From positions 1-33,990 of the forward strand of contig CALANM010000198.1 of the NCBI GenBank assembly GCA_937926065.1: 33,990 bases of DNA, read 5' to 3'. Positions within the stretch are counted from its first letter, which is position 1. Each line of letters begins with the position of its first letter. Shown here piece by piece: positions 22,254 through 30,069 of the stretch. Both the position numbers and the translations under genes were made by a program. The notes under the pieces were generated by a model. The model made no database searches. It was not told the DNA's origin and saw nothing but the letters and a program-made list of their open reading frames with translations. Source of the stretch: an uncultured Microbacterium sp. (GTDB lineage Bacteria; Actinomycetota; Actinomycetes; Actinomycetales; Microbacteriaceae).

Positions 22254-23642
22254 GTGACCAGCACTGCGACCAGCACTGTGCCCAAGATCCTGATCGTCGG
22301 AGGCGGCTACGCCGGCTTCTACACGGCATGGAAGCTCGAGAAGCACCTCCGCAAGGGCGAGGCGGAAGTCACGATCGTCGACCCGCTGTCCTACATGACC
22401 TACCAGCCCTTCCTTCCCGAGGTCGCGGCCGGTGAGATCGAGGCGCGTCACGTGATCGTCGGCCTCCGCCGCCATCTCAAGAAGACGCGCGTCGTCACCG
22501 CGAAGGTCACCGGCATCGACCACGCCAGCCGCACCGCGACGATCACGCCCGAGGTCGGCGAGCCGTGGCAGGAGGCGTACGACCAGATCGTCGTCACCGC
22601 CGGCGCCGTCTCGCGCACCTTCCCGATCCCCGGCATCGCCGACAATGCGATCGGGCTCAAGACCATCGAAGAGGCCGTCGCGATCCGCGACCGCATCCTC
22701 ACGAACTTCGAGCGTGCCTCGAACCTGCCTCCCGGCCCCGAGCGCGACCGCCTGCTGACGGTCGTCGTGGTCGGCGGCGGCTTCGCGGGCATCGAGGTGT
22801 TCGCGGAGACCCGCGCGCTGGCGTCTTCGCTTCTCAAGGACTACCCGCAGCTGCGCTTCGAAGACACGCACTTCCACCTCATCGAGGCGATGGGTCGCAT
22901 CATGCCCGAGGTGTCGCTCCCCACGAGCGAGTGGGTGCTCAAAGACCTCGCGAAGCGCGGTGCGTACGTGCACCTCGACACGCAGGTCACGGGCGCTGTC
23001 GGCGGCAAGGTCGAGCTGTCGACCGGCGAGGTCATCCCGACCGACCTGATCATCTGGACGGCCGGCGTCATGGCGAACCCCACCGTCGTGCGCGGCAGCG
23101 ACCTGCCGGTGGAGGAGCGCGGCCGCATCCGCACCCGCGCCGATCTGCGCGTCGGCACGCCCGAAGAGGTCGTCGAGGGCGCGTGGGCCGCCGGTGACGT
23201 CTCGGCCGTTCCCGACCTCACGGGCGGCGGAGTCGGCGGCTACTGCGTGCCGAACGCCCAGCACGCCGTGCGCCAGGCCAAGCTGCTCGCGAAGAACCTC
23301 GTCGCCGTGCTGCGTGGCGAGCTGCCCCGTGAGTACGTCCACAAGAACCTGGGCGCCGTCGCCGGCCTCGGTCTCTACAACGGCGTCTTCCAGTCGGGCA
23401 AGATCGCCATCAAGGGCTTCCTCGCCTGGATCGCGCACCGCGGCTACCACGGCCTCGCGATGCCGTCGTGGGAGCGCAAGTGGCGCGTCATCTGGGACTG
23501 GTGGAACAACTTCTGGCTGGGCCGCGACAATGTGTCGCTGCAGACCGTGCAGAACCCGCGCTATGTGTTCGAGGAGTTCGCGGCTCGTCCGCGTCCCGCG
23601 GTGGCGGAGCCCGCCCCCGAGCCGGCCAAGGCCTCCAGGTAG
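22254..23642 (+). CDS. ndh: Type II NADH:quinone dehydrogenase (NDH-2)
   Basis: A 462-residue single-subunit flavoenzyme that passes electrons from NADH to menaquinone without pumping protons. Two dinucleotide folds are visible: 'ILIVGGGYAGFYTA' near the N-terminus for FAD and 'VVVVGGGFAGIEVFAE' around residue 165 for NADH. 'YMTYQPFLPEVAAGEIEARH' is the conserved NDH-2 segment near the FAD/quinone site. 'WAAGDVSAVPD' is the second FAD motif, and 'YCVPNAQHAVRQAKLLAKN' follows. The C-terminal segment 'IAHRGYHGLAMPSWERKWRV' resembles the membrane-associating end of the family. GTG 22254 is preceded by CAAGGAG; it lies 20 bases after the protease stop. A very strong terminator ends the gene. Confidence 0.94.
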   Translation: MTSTATSTVPKILIVGGGYAGFYTAWKLEKHLRKGEAEVTIVDPLSYMTYQPFLPEVAAGEIEARHVIVGLRRHLKKTRVVTAKVTGIDHASRTATITPEVGEPWQEAYDQIVVTAGAVSRTFPIPGIADNAIGLKTIEEAVAIRDRILTNFERASNLPPGPERDRLLTVVVVGGGFAGIEVFAETRALASSLLKDYPQLRFEDTHFHLIEAMGRIMPEVSLPTSEWVLKDLAKRGAYVHLDTQVTGAVGGKVELSTGEVIPTDLIIWTAGVMANPTVVRGSDLPVEERGRIRTRADLRVGTPEEVVEGAWAAGDVSAVPDLTGGGVGGYCVPNAQHAVRQAKLLAKNLVAVLRGELPREYVHKNLGAVAGLGLYNGVFQSGKIAIKGFLAWIAHRGYHGLAMPSWERKWRVIWDWWNNFWLGRDNVSLQTVQNPRYVFEEFAARPRPAVAEPAPEPAKASR

Positions 23643-23652
23643 TCGACTTCGC

Positions 23653-23689
23653 AACGACCGGCGCTCTCCCTCGGGAGGCGCCGGTCGTT
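23653..23689 (+). terminator. Strong hairpin terminator after ndh
   Basis: AACGACCGGCGC pairs perfectly with GCGCCGGTCGTT (12 bp), and the inner CTCCC/GGGAG adds five more pairs with a minimal loop. It is the strongest terminator in the window. Confidence 0.85.
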
Positions 23690-23702
23690 CGTCGTATCCG
23701 GC

Positions 23703-23708
23703 TATCGT
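23703..23708 (+). promoter_or_regulatory. Putative -10 box of the tRNA gene
   Basis: TATCGT lies 9 bases before the first base of the tRNA, so transcription would start only a few bases upstream. It directly follows the ndh terminator. Confidence 0.5.
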
Positions 23709-23717
23709 GATCCGCAG

Positions 23718-23790
23718 GCCCCCGTAGCCCAATGGCAGAGGCAGGCGACTTAAACTCGCTTCAGTCTGGGTTCGAGTCCCAGCGGGGGTA
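23718..23790 (+). tRNA. tRNA-Leu (anticodon UAA) with a short class-I variable loop
   Basis: A 73-base cloverleaf without encoded CCA. Acceptor GCCCCCG pairs with CGGGGGT, with one G-U. The D arm is GCC-loop-GGC, and its loop CAATGGCAGA resembles that of bacterial tRNA-Leu. The anticodon stem GGCGA/TCGCT has one G-U and the loop CTTAAAC, so the anticodon is UAA (Leu, codons UUA and by wobble UUG). The variable loop TCAGT has only 5 bases, and the T arm is CTGGG-TTCGAGT-CCCAG. The discriminator base is A, the leucine identity base. Bacterial tRNA-Leu normally has a long variable arm (class II), which is missing here. The cloverleaf is certain; that leucine is really the charged amino acid is inferred from anticodon, A73 and D loop. 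Confidence 0.9.
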
Positions 23791-23880
23791 CGACAGCGGA
23801 TGTCTCGTTCTGCGCTGCGGCTCACGCGCCGGAGCGTCCGCGCCGCGACTCCGAGCGGGGCGTGGCTGACGCGCACGACA

Positions 23881-23906
23881 CCCCGCGTCGTCGAGTGACG
23901 GCGGGG
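23881..23906 (+). terminator. Hairpin between the tRNA and the LacI-type regulator gene
   Basis: CCCCGC-GTC pairs with GAC-(G)-GCGGGG around a loop of 7 bases. It probably ends the tRNA transcript. The rest of 23791-23959 holds no credible ORF, only this hairpin and the regulator's promoter and operator. Confidence 0.5.
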
Positions 23907-23911
23907 CGGCA

Positions 23912-23926
23912 TGTTCACGCTAACCT
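23912..23926 (+). promoter_or_regulatory. Putative autoregulatory operator over the -10 box of the LacI-type regulator
   Basis: TGTTCACGCTAACC (23912-23925) matches the LacI-family pattern TGTTAGCGCTAACA at 11 of 14 positions. It covers the -10 box TAACCT (23921-23926). The arrangement mirrors the operator over TAACAT before the binding-protein gene, suggesting that the regulator represses itself. Confidence 0.5.
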
Positions 23927-23959
23927 GACTCGTGCAGGGGTCCGCGGGGAAGAGGTGCG

Positions 23960-24988
23960 ATGAGTCTGGAGCCGACCGCGAACGGCGCCGCGCGGCGTCC
24001 GAACATCTACGATGTGGCGGACCGGGCGGGCGTCTCGCACATGACCGTGTCCCGCGTGCTGAACGGCCATCCGAGCGTGCGAGAGGCGACCCGAGAGCGC
24101 GTGCTGGCCGTGATCAGCGAGCTCAACTACGCGCGGAGCCGGAGCGCACGGGCGCTCGCGACGAACCGCTCGATGCGGATCGGGGCGATCATCGACAACG
24201 CCGAGCACTACGGGCCCAATAGCACGCTGCTCGCCATCGAGGCCGCCGCGCGGGAGAGCGGCTACGCGCTCAGCACCTACTCCGTGGTCGGGCAGGCGGA
24301 CGGCATCGGCGCCGCCGTCGCCGACCTGAGCGACCAGGAGGTCGACGGACTCTGTGTCATCGCGCCCCGCGCGTCATCGGTCGCCGAGCTGCGCGCCCTC
24401 TCGATCGACGTGCCGCTCCTGGTCGTCAAGGAAGAGCCCGACGAGTTCCTGCACACCGCCGCCGTCGATCAGCACGCCGGCGCACTGGACGCCGTGCAGC
24501 ATCTGATCGACCTCGGACACCGCGAGATCCTTCACGTGGCCGGTCCGCAGGAGTGGTTCGACGCGCGATCGCGCACGGAGGCCTGGCGACTCTGCCTGAA
24601 GCGGGCGGGGCTTCCCGCGCACGATCCGCATTTCGGGGACTGGTCGTCTGACTCGGGATACGAGATCGGCCGTCGCATCGAGCTCGGGGAGGCGACAGCC
24701 GTCTTCGTCGCGAACGACCAGATGGCGCTCGGTCTGATCCACGGACTGGCGGAACGCGGCATCCATGTGCCCGACGACGTCAGCGTCGTGGGCTTCGACG
24801 ATCTGCCCGAGGCGCGTCATTTCCTTCCCCCGCTGACGACGGTGCGTCAGGACTTCGCAGCCCTGGGGCGTCTCGTCATCGAAGAGCTGATCGCCGCCAT
24901 GGAGGGGCAGGAGACGGCGGTGGGGGAGCTCATCCGTCCCCAGCTGCAAGTCCGGGCCTCGACGGCTGCGCCGCGCCAGCTCGGCTGA
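23960..24988 (+). CDS. LacI-family transcriptional regulator of the arabinose operon (AraR-like role)
   Basis: A 342-residue LacI/GalR-type repressor. The N-terminal helix-turn-helix is 'IYDVADRAGVSHMTVSRVLN' (about residues 16-35), followed by the hinge 'LNYARSRSARALATNRS'. The C-terminal periplasmic-binding-like effector domain has 'VDGLCVIAPRASS', 'HREILHVAGP' and 'AVFVANDQMALGLIHGL', then 'VPDDVSVVGFDDLPEARHF'. The ATG at 23960 has GGGGAAGAGG upstream. It stands directly before the arabinose transport and catabolic operon and likely controls it. Three operator-like palindromes are present nearby, including one over its own -10 box. LacI-type arabinose regulators are known in Corynebacterium glutamicum, which supports the inferred role; the effector, arabinose or a derivative, is not proven. 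Confidence 0.92.
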   Translation: MSLEPTANGAARRPNIYDVADRAGVSHMTVSRVLNGHPSVREATRERVLAVISELNYARSRSARALATNRSMRIGAIIDNAEHYGPNSTLLAIEAAARESGYALSTYSVVGQADGIGAAVADLSDQEVDGLCVIAPRASSVAELRALSIDVPLLVVKEEPDEFLHTAAVDQHAGALDAVQHLIDLGHREILHVAGPQEWFDARSRTEAWRLCLKRAGLPAHDPHFGDWSSDSGYEIGRRIELGEATAVFVANDQMALGLIHGLAERGIHVPDDVSVVGFDDLPEARHFLPPLTTVRQDFAALGRLVIEELIAAMEGQETAVGELIRPQLQVRASTAAPRQLG

Positions 24989-25040
24989 GGCCGCTGCCGA
25001 CCGCCGGCCCGTTCCCGAGGCGATGCCCGGGCTCGCGAAA

Positions 25041-25052
25041 GTGAGCGCTCAC
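25041..25052. promoter_or_regulatory. LacI-type operator O1, perfect palindrome
   Basis: GTGAGCGCTCAC is a perfect 12-base palindrome with the central CG typical of LacI-family sites. It lies about 20 bases upstream of the -35 box of the binding-protein promoter. Its centre is 45 bases from O2, so a looped repression complex is possible. Confidence 0.7.
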
Positions 25053-25070
25053 AAATTTTCACCGAATCCA

Positions 25071-25099
25071 TTGCGCGCTGGAAATGTGAGCACTAACAT
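25071..25099 (+). promoter_or_regulatory. Promoter of the arabinose transport/catabolism operon
   Basis: TTGCGC (25071-25076) and TAACAT (25094-25099) are separated by 17 bases. The start would be near 25106, giving a leader of about 76 bases ending in AAGGAGGAG. The -10 box is covered by operator O2. Confidence 0.65.
25085..25098. promoter_or_regulatory. LacI-type operator O2 over the operon -10 box
   Basis: TGTGAGCACTAACA is a near-palindrome fitting the LacI-family pattern TGTGAGCGCTAACA at 13 of 14 positions. Occupying it would block the -10 box TAACAT directly. Confidence 0.65.
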
Positions 25100-25181
25100 C
25101 GCGTGCACCAGCATCGCGTGTCCGCTGGTCACATCTCGGACCGACGACGGGCCGAGTTCGATCTCAAGGAGGAGATGGGCT

Positions 25182-26192
25182 ATGACCCTCAGCATGCGCA
25201 AGTTCGGTCTCGCAGGTGTCGCCGCCGTCGGCGCGTTCGCGCTCGCGCTCGCCGGCTGTGCGAGCAGCAGCACACCCGAGGCGGGCGACGATCCCGGCAG
25301 CGGTGACGACGTCATCACCGTCGGCTACGTCGCCGTGGGCCCCGAAGGCGGCTGGCGCGACGCTCACGAGCAGGCGGTGAAGGACGCCTTCACGACCGAC
25401 GCCGGCTTCGACCTCAAGTACGCCCCCGCGGCGTCGCCGACCGACCAGAAGTCGCAGATCGACGCCTTCACGACCTTCGTCAACGACGAGGTCGACGTCA
25501 TCCTGCTCACCGCCACCGAAGCGTCGGGGTGGGACGACTCGCTCAAGCTCGCCCAGGAGGCCGAGATCCCCGTGATCCTGCTCGACCGCGGTGTCGACTC
25601 CTCCGACGACCTCTACGCCACGCGCATCGCGCCCGACAACGTGACGGTGGCCAAGGCGGTCGGGGAATGGGCGCTCTCGGCCTTCCCCGACGGCGCGAAC
25701 TACTACGTGCTCGAGGGCGTCCCCGGCCTCTCGGTCGTGAACGAGCGCAACCAGGGCTTCGAGGAGGCCATCGCCGGCGCGTCGGGCTGGAACAAGATCG
25801 GCGCGCAGACCGCCAACTGGAGCGCCGATGAGGGCAAGTCCGTGACCGAGACGGTGCTCAAGGCGAACAACAACGATGTGCAGTTCATCTTCGCCCAGAA
25901 CGACGAGATGGGCATCGGCGCCGCGCAGGCCGTGAAGGATGCGGGGCTGACTCCCGGCACCGACGTGAAGATCGCCACGATCGACGGAACGCAAGGCGCG
26001 CTCGAGGCCCTCGCCGCGGGAGAGCTGAGCTTCGTCGCGCAGTACAACCCGTTCTTCGGTGACATCGCCGTGGACGCCGTGAAGAAGGCGCTGGCAGGAG
26101 AGACGCTCGAGAAGACGATCATCGTCGACGGCGAGACGTTCGACTCTGCTGAAGCCGGTCAGGCCGCGATCGACGCGGGCAAGGGCTTCTGA
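25182..26192 (+). CDS. Sugar ABC transporter substrate-binding lipoprotein (YtfQ-like)
   Basis: A 336-residue type I periplasmic-binding-fold protein. It has a lipoprotein signal: 'MRK' then a hydrophobic stretch and the lipobox 'LALAGC', with acylation expected at Cys26. The mature part opens 'ITVGYVAVGPEGGWRDAHE', the YtfQ hallmark (GxxGxxxGWR). Further motifs are 'LLTATEASGWDDSLKLAQEA', 'IPVILLDRGVDS', 'QNDEMGIGAAQAVKDAGL' and 'KIATIDGTQGALEALAAG'. YtfQ in E. coli binds galactofuranose. Here it precedes araD-araB-araA, so L-arabinose, possibly its furanose form, is the most likely ligand (inference). The ATG at 25182 has AAGGAGGAG 7 bases upstream. A strong hairpin after the stop may keep its mRNA level above that of the rest of the operon. 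Confidence 0.9.
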   Translation: MTLSMRKFGLAGVAAVGAFALALAGCASSSTPEAGDDPGSGDDVITVGYVAVGPEGGWRDAHEQAVKDAFTTDAGFDLKYAPAASPTDQKSQIDAFTTFVNDEVDVILLTATEASGWDDSLKLAQEAEIPVILLDRGVDSSDDLYATRIAPDNVTVAKAVGEWALSAFPDGANYYVLEGVPGLSVVNERNQGFEEAIAGASGWNKIGAQTANWSADEGKSVTETVLKANNNDVQFIFAQNDEMGIGAAQAVKDAGLTPGTDVKIATIDGTQGALEALAAGELSFVAQYNPFFGDIAVDAVKKALAGETLEKTIIVDGETFDSAEAGQAAIDAGKGF

Positions 26193-26246
26193 CCGCACGC
26201 CTCGGATGCCGGTGTGCCGGCGCCGGGGCCGAAAAACAGCGGCACG

Positions 26247-26275
26247 GGCGGGAGTCACGTTCGGTGGCTCCCGCC
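26247..26275 (+). promoter_or_regulatory. Stable hairpin between the binding-protein and ATPase genes
   Basis: GGCGGGAGTCAC pairs with GTGGCTCCCGCC (12 bp, one G-T) around GTTCG. Hairpins here in ABC operons often stabilise the upstream mRNA or attenuate transcription, so the abundant binding protein is made in excess. The 132-base gap holds nothing else but the ATPase ribosome-binding site. Confidence 0.6.
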
Positions 26276-26324
26276 TCGCCTGACCGCCGCTCGATCCGAC
26301 CCTCACAGACAAGGAGCCACGCCG

Positions 26325-27923
26325 ATGGTCGAACCCATGCCGGTCGCCGAGGTACGACGCGCATCGGTGACCTTCCCCGGGGTGAAGGCGCTCGATGACG
26401 TCAGCTTTCGGCTGCTGCCGGGAGAAGTGCACGCCCTCATGGGCGAGAACGGCGCAGGCAAGTCCACCCTGATCAAAGCGCTCACGGGCGTCTATCAGAT
26501 CGACTCCGGAGACATCGTCGTCGACGGTCAGCCCCGGCGCTTCTCGGGCACGGCATCCGCCCAGAACGCGGGCATCTCGACCGTGTACCAGGAGGTCAAC
26601 CTGTGCACGAACCTCTCCATCGGCGAGAACGTCATGCTCGGCCACGAGGCGCGCGGGTGGGCCGGCATCGACTGGAATCAGACGCATCGGCGCGCGGCCG
26701 AGGCGCTCACGCGCATGGGTCTGGGCAGCCTCGATCCCCGCGCCCCGCTCTCGTCCATCTCGATCGCGATGCAGCAGCTGGTCGCCATCAGCCGGGCGAT
26801 GGTCACCGACTCCCGGGTGCTCATCCTGGATGAGCCGACATCGAGCCTCGACGCCAACGAGGTGGAGGTGCTGTTCGATGTCGTCCGCCGGCTGCGCGAC
26901 CAGGGCGTGGCGATCCTGTTCGTCTCCCACTTCCTCGACCAGGTCTTCGAGATCAGCGACCGCATCACGGTGCTGCGCAACGGCCGCTTGGTGGGCGAGT
27001 ACCGCACGGCCGAGCTCGACCGCGCGCAGCTGATCTCGAAGATGATCGGCAAGGACCTCGCGTCTCTCAGGGCTCTGGAGTCTCATCGTCACACCCAGAC
27101 CCGCGACCGGACATCCACCCCGCTGCTCTCCGCCGAGGGCCTCGGGCGCAAGGGCGCGATCGAACCGGCCGACATCGACATCCACGCCGGCGAGGTCGTC
27201 GGGTTCGCGGGACTCCTCGGCGCCGGCCGCACCGAGCTCGCACGCTTGATCGCCGGCGCCGACCGCGCCGACACGGGCGCTGTCAGGGTGAAGGGCCGCA
27301 AAGTCGTGCTCACCTCGCCCGTGGCGGCGCTGTCGCACGGCATCGCCTACTCGACGGAGAACCGTCGCGACGACGGCATCATCGGCGACCTCAGCGTGCG
27401 CGAGAACATCATGCTCGCCGTCCAGGCACGGCGCGGATGGCTGCGCCGCGTCTCGGCGCGTGAGGTCGACCGCCTCGTGAGCACCTACATGGAACGGTTC
27501 AGCGTGCGGCCCGCCGACCCCGACCGTCCCATCCGGCTGCTGTCGGGAGGCAATCAGCAGAAGGTGCTGCTCGGGCGATGGCTCGCGACAGAGCCCGATC
27601 TCCTGCTGCTCGATGAGCCCACCCGCGGCATCGACGTCGGCGCGAAGGCCGACATCCAGGAGACCGTCGCCGAGCTCGCCGAGGGAGGCATGGGCGTCGT
27701 GTTCATCTCGTCAGAGCTGGAGGAGGTCGTTCGCCTGTCGGAGCGGATCGTCATCATCAAGGACCATCGCAAGGTCGGCGAAGTCCTCAACGGACCGGGA
27801 GTGACCGCCGAGAGCATCGTCGCCGTCATCGCTGCCGAGTCCGAGGCGGACGCGGAGGCACACGCCGAAGCGCTCGCCGAAGACGCCGCCGACGAGACCC
27901 GCTCCGAGGGAGGGTCGTCATGA
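26325..27923 (+). CDS. Sugar ABC transporter ATP-binding protein with two ATPase domains (YtfR/RbsA type)
   Basis: A 532-residue fused double ATPase, as in the RbsA/MglA/AraG/YtfR group. Domain 1: Walker A 'GENGAGKST' (residues 40-48), degenerate signature 'LSSISIAMQQLVAISRAM', Walker B 'VLILDEPTSSLD'. Domain 2: Walker A is altered to 'GLLGAGRT' (296-303, Lys replaced by Arg), with an intact signature 'LLSGGNQQKVLLGRWL' and Walker B 'LLLLDEPTRGID'. The unequal second site is normal for the family. A C-terminal Ala/Glu-rich tail (about 505-532) is not part of the core. Start ATG 26325 follows AAGGAG by 9 bases. The TGA overlaps the first permease ATG by 4 bases. Confidence 0.94.
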   Translation: MVEPMPVAEVRRASVTFPGVKALDDVSFRLLPGEVHALMGENGAGKSTLIKALTGVYQIDSGDIVVDGQPRRFSGTASAQNAGISTVYQEVNLCTNLSIGENVMLGHEARGWAGIDWNQTHRRAAEALTRMGLGSLDPRAPLSSISIAMQQLVAISRAMVTDSRVLILDEPTSSLDANEVEVLFDVVRRLRDQGVAILFVSHFLDQVFEISDRITVLRNGRLVGEYRTAELDRAQLISKMIGKDLASLRALESHRHTQTRDRTSTPLLSAEGLGRKGAIEPADIDIHAGEVVGFAGLLGAGRTELARLIAGADRADTGAVRVKGRKVVLTSPVAALSHGIAYSTENRRDDGIIGDLSVRENIMLAVQARRGWLRRVSAREVDRLVSTYMERFSVRPADPDRPIRLLSGGNQQKVLLGRWLATEPDLLLLDEPTRGIDVGAKADIQETVAELAEGGMGVVFISSELEEVVRLSERIVIIKDHRKVGEVLNGPGVTAESIVAVIAAESEADAEAHAEALAEDAADETRSEGGSS

Positions 27924-29002
27924 TCCGGGTCAAGGCGGCCGTGCGCGCGGCGTGGTTCTGGGGGATCGTCGGCATCCTCATCCTCCTGGTCATCAACACG
28001 GTCAAGGACCCCGGCTACCTGTCGATCGGCGTGAACCCGGCCACGGGGCTGCTCACCGGCAACGTGCTGGACATCCTGCGCGTGTCTGCGCCGATCATCA
28101 TGATCGCCCTGGGCATGACCTTCGTGATCGCCACCGAGGGCATCGACCTGTCCGTCGGCTCCATGATGGCCGTGGGCGGCGCCGTGGCGATGCAGACGCT
28201 GTCGAGCCTTCGCGAGCCCGCCTCGGTGAGCGCCATGCTGATCGCGATCGGACTGGCCATCCTGCTCGCCGTCGTGCTCGGGGCCCTCAACGGCGTGCTC
28301 GTCGCCCTCGTCGGGCTCCAGCCCTTCATCAGCACCCTCGTCATGATGCTCGCCGGACGCGGCATCGCCCGCGTGATCACCGGGGGACAGAACACCAACG
28401 CCACCAACGAGCCGTTCCGCCAGCTGGCCAACGGCCAGATCGCCGGTCTTCCGACGAGCTTCGTCATCGCACTGGTCATCGTCGTGCTCGTCGCCCTCGT
28501 GATGCGGCGCACCGCCCTCGGGCTCATGATCGAGTCGATCGGCATCAATCCGCACGCCAGCCGGCTCGCCGGGATTCGACCACGGCCGATCCTCATCGCC
28601 GTCTACGTGCTCTCTGCCGCGCTCGCCGCGATCGGCGGCCTGTTCAGCGTGTCGGAGGTCATGACGGTCAGCGTCTCGGGCACGGGCAACCTGATGGAAC
28701 TCGACGCGATCCTCGCCGTCGTCATCGGAGGGACCTCGCTCGCGGGAGGCAAGTTCTCGATCCTGGGGTCCACCGTCGGAGCCCTGCTCATCGCGACGCT
28801 GAACAAGACCGTCCTGTTCCTGGGCGTCCCCGCGGCTGCCACACCCGCCTTCAAAGCGGTCGTCATCATCGTGCTCGTGCTCATCCAGTCGGAGCGGCTC
28901 CGGTCGTTCCTGCTGCGCCGCAGTCAGCCCTCGCGTCCCGGCGGACCAGACCGTCCCGCGGCAGGCACGGGCGACCCCATCGTGAAGGAGGTCACGGCGT
29001 GA
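27920..29002 (+). CDS. Sugar ABC transporter permease 1 (YtfT-like)
   Basis: A 360-residue integral membrane protein of the BPD_transp_2 (RbsC-like) family with about 8-10 spans. 'MIALGMTFVIATEGIDLSVG' is the family signature around residue 70, and 'GFKPFIS'-type 'VGLQPFISTLVMMLAGRG' near 130 follows. 'MELDAILAVVIGGTSLAGGKFS' around 258-280 is the cytoplasmic loop that contacts the ATPase. It forms a heterodimer with the next gene product, as in YtfT/YjfF of E. coli. The ATG overlaps the ATPase stop (ATGA) and its own stop overlaps the next gene (GTGA). The last 25 residues are an unconserved Pro/Gly/Arg-rich tail. Confidence 0.92.
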   Translation: MIRVKAAVRAAWFWGIVGILILLVINTVKDPGYLSIGVNPATGLLTGNVLDILRVSAPIIMIALGMTFVIATEGIDLSVGSMMAVGGAVAMQTLSSLREPASVSAMLIAIGLAILLAVVLGALNGVLVALVGLQPFISTLVMMLAGRGIARVITGGQNTNATNEPFRQLANGQIAGLPTSFVIALVIVVLVALVMRRTALGLMIESIGINPHASRLAGIRPRPILIAVYVLSAALAAIGGLFSVSEVMTVSVSGTGNLMELDAILAVVIGGTSLAGGKFSILGSTVGALLIATLNKTVLFLGVPAAATPAFKAVVIIVLVLIQSERLRSFLLRRSQPSRPGGPDRPAAGTGDPIVKEVTA

Positions 29003-30069
29003 GCAGCTCGCACACCGTCGCGGAGACGGCTCCCGAGACGCCCGATCTTCCGCACGCCTCCGAAGAGGCCTCCCGCACCGGGCTGGCGCGGGTGAGGCGG
29101 CGCATGCTGACCCTCCTGCCGACGCTCGTCGCCCTGACGCTGCTGCTCGGGATGCTCGTCTACGCCGAAGTCGCGTACGGGCGGGTCTTCCATGCGGGCA
29201 CCATGTCGAGCCTCCTGGTCAGCTTCGCGCCCACGATCATCCTCGCTGTGGGCATGACGATCGTCATCGTGTCGGCCGGGATCGACCTGTCCGTCGGCGC
29301 CGTCGTGGCCTTCAGCTCTGTCGCCGGCGTCATGCTGCTGAACCTCGGGGTCAACGGCTGGCTGTCGATCCTGCTGATGATCGCCTTCGGCGCGATGTTC
29401 GGCCTCATCGCAGGAGTCATGGTGCAGCACTTCAGCGTGCAGCCGTTCATCGCGACACTCGCCATGATGTTCCTCGCGCGCGGACTGGCATCCATCCTCT
29501 CCACGACGCCCGTCGTCGCCCCGGCTGACTCCCCGCTGCTGCTCCTCGCCACCGACTGGAAGATCATCGACGGGCCGAAGGTGAACGACTTCACCATCAC
29601 TCCCGGGCTGCTGGTCGCCGTGGTCGTCGTCATCGGCGCCCTGATCTTCCTGCAGCGGACGAGGATGGGCCGCACCGTCTACGCCATCGGCGGGAACGAG
29701 AGCTCTGCGCAGCTCATGGGACTGCCCGTCGCGAAGACGCGCGTGTGGATCTATGTGATCTCGGGGGCGCTCGCCGGGCTCGCGGGCGTCGTGTACACCG
29801 CCGAGGTCGGCGGCAAGGCGCAGAACGTCACGGGACTCGGGTGGGAGCTCGACGCGATCGCCGCCGTCGTCATCGGCGGAACGCTTCTCACGGGCGGCGT
29901 CGGCTATGTGCTGGGCTCCGTCATCGGCGTCTTCGTGCTGGCGGCGCTGCGGCTGATCATCACGAAGGACGGCACGATCAACCCCGAGTACCTCACGATC
30001 ATCACGGGCGCCGTCCTGCTGGTGTTCGTGCTGCTGCAGCGGGCGCTCACGCGAAGGAGGACAAGATGA
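28999..30069 (+). CDS. Sugar ABC transporter permease 2 (YjfF-like)
   Basis: A 356-residue RbsC-like membrane protein. The start is GTG 28999, which overlaps the first permease's TGA by 4 bases and has GAAGGAGG 9 bases upstream. A cytoplasmic acidic N-tail (about 1-35) precedes the first span 'LPTLVALTLLLGMLVY'. 'GMTIVIVSAGIDLSVGAVV' is the family signature, 'SVQPFIATLAMMFLARG' follows, and 'LDAIAAVVIGGTLLTGGVG' is the coupling segment for the ATPase. Two non-identical permeases plus one double ATPase and one binding protein are typical of the YtfQRT-YjfF type rather than RbsABC or AraFGH. The stop overlaps araD by 4 bases. Confidence 0.92.
   Translation: MSSSHTVAETAPETPDLPHASEEASRTGLARVRRRMLTLLPTLVALTLLLGMLVYAEVAYGRVFHAGTMSSLLVSFAPTIILAVGMTIVIVSAGIDLSVGAVVAFSSVAGVMLLNLGVNGWLSILLMIAFGAMFGLIAGVMVQHFSVQPFIATLAMMFLARGLASILSTTPVVAPADSPLLLLATDWKIIDGPKVNDFTITPGLLVAVVVVIGALIFLQRTRMGRTVYAIGGNESSAQLMGLPVAKTRVWIYVISGALAGLAGVVYTAEVGGKAQNVTGLGWELDAIAAVVIGGTLLTGGVGYVLGSVIGVFVLAALRLIITKDGTINPEYLTIITGAVLLVFVLLQRALTRRRTR

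Noticed and set aside
22116..23918. A 600-codon minus-strand frame over ndh and the tRNA
   Set aside because: It would cross the strong ndh terminator and the tRNA gene; composition is that of an antisense shadow.
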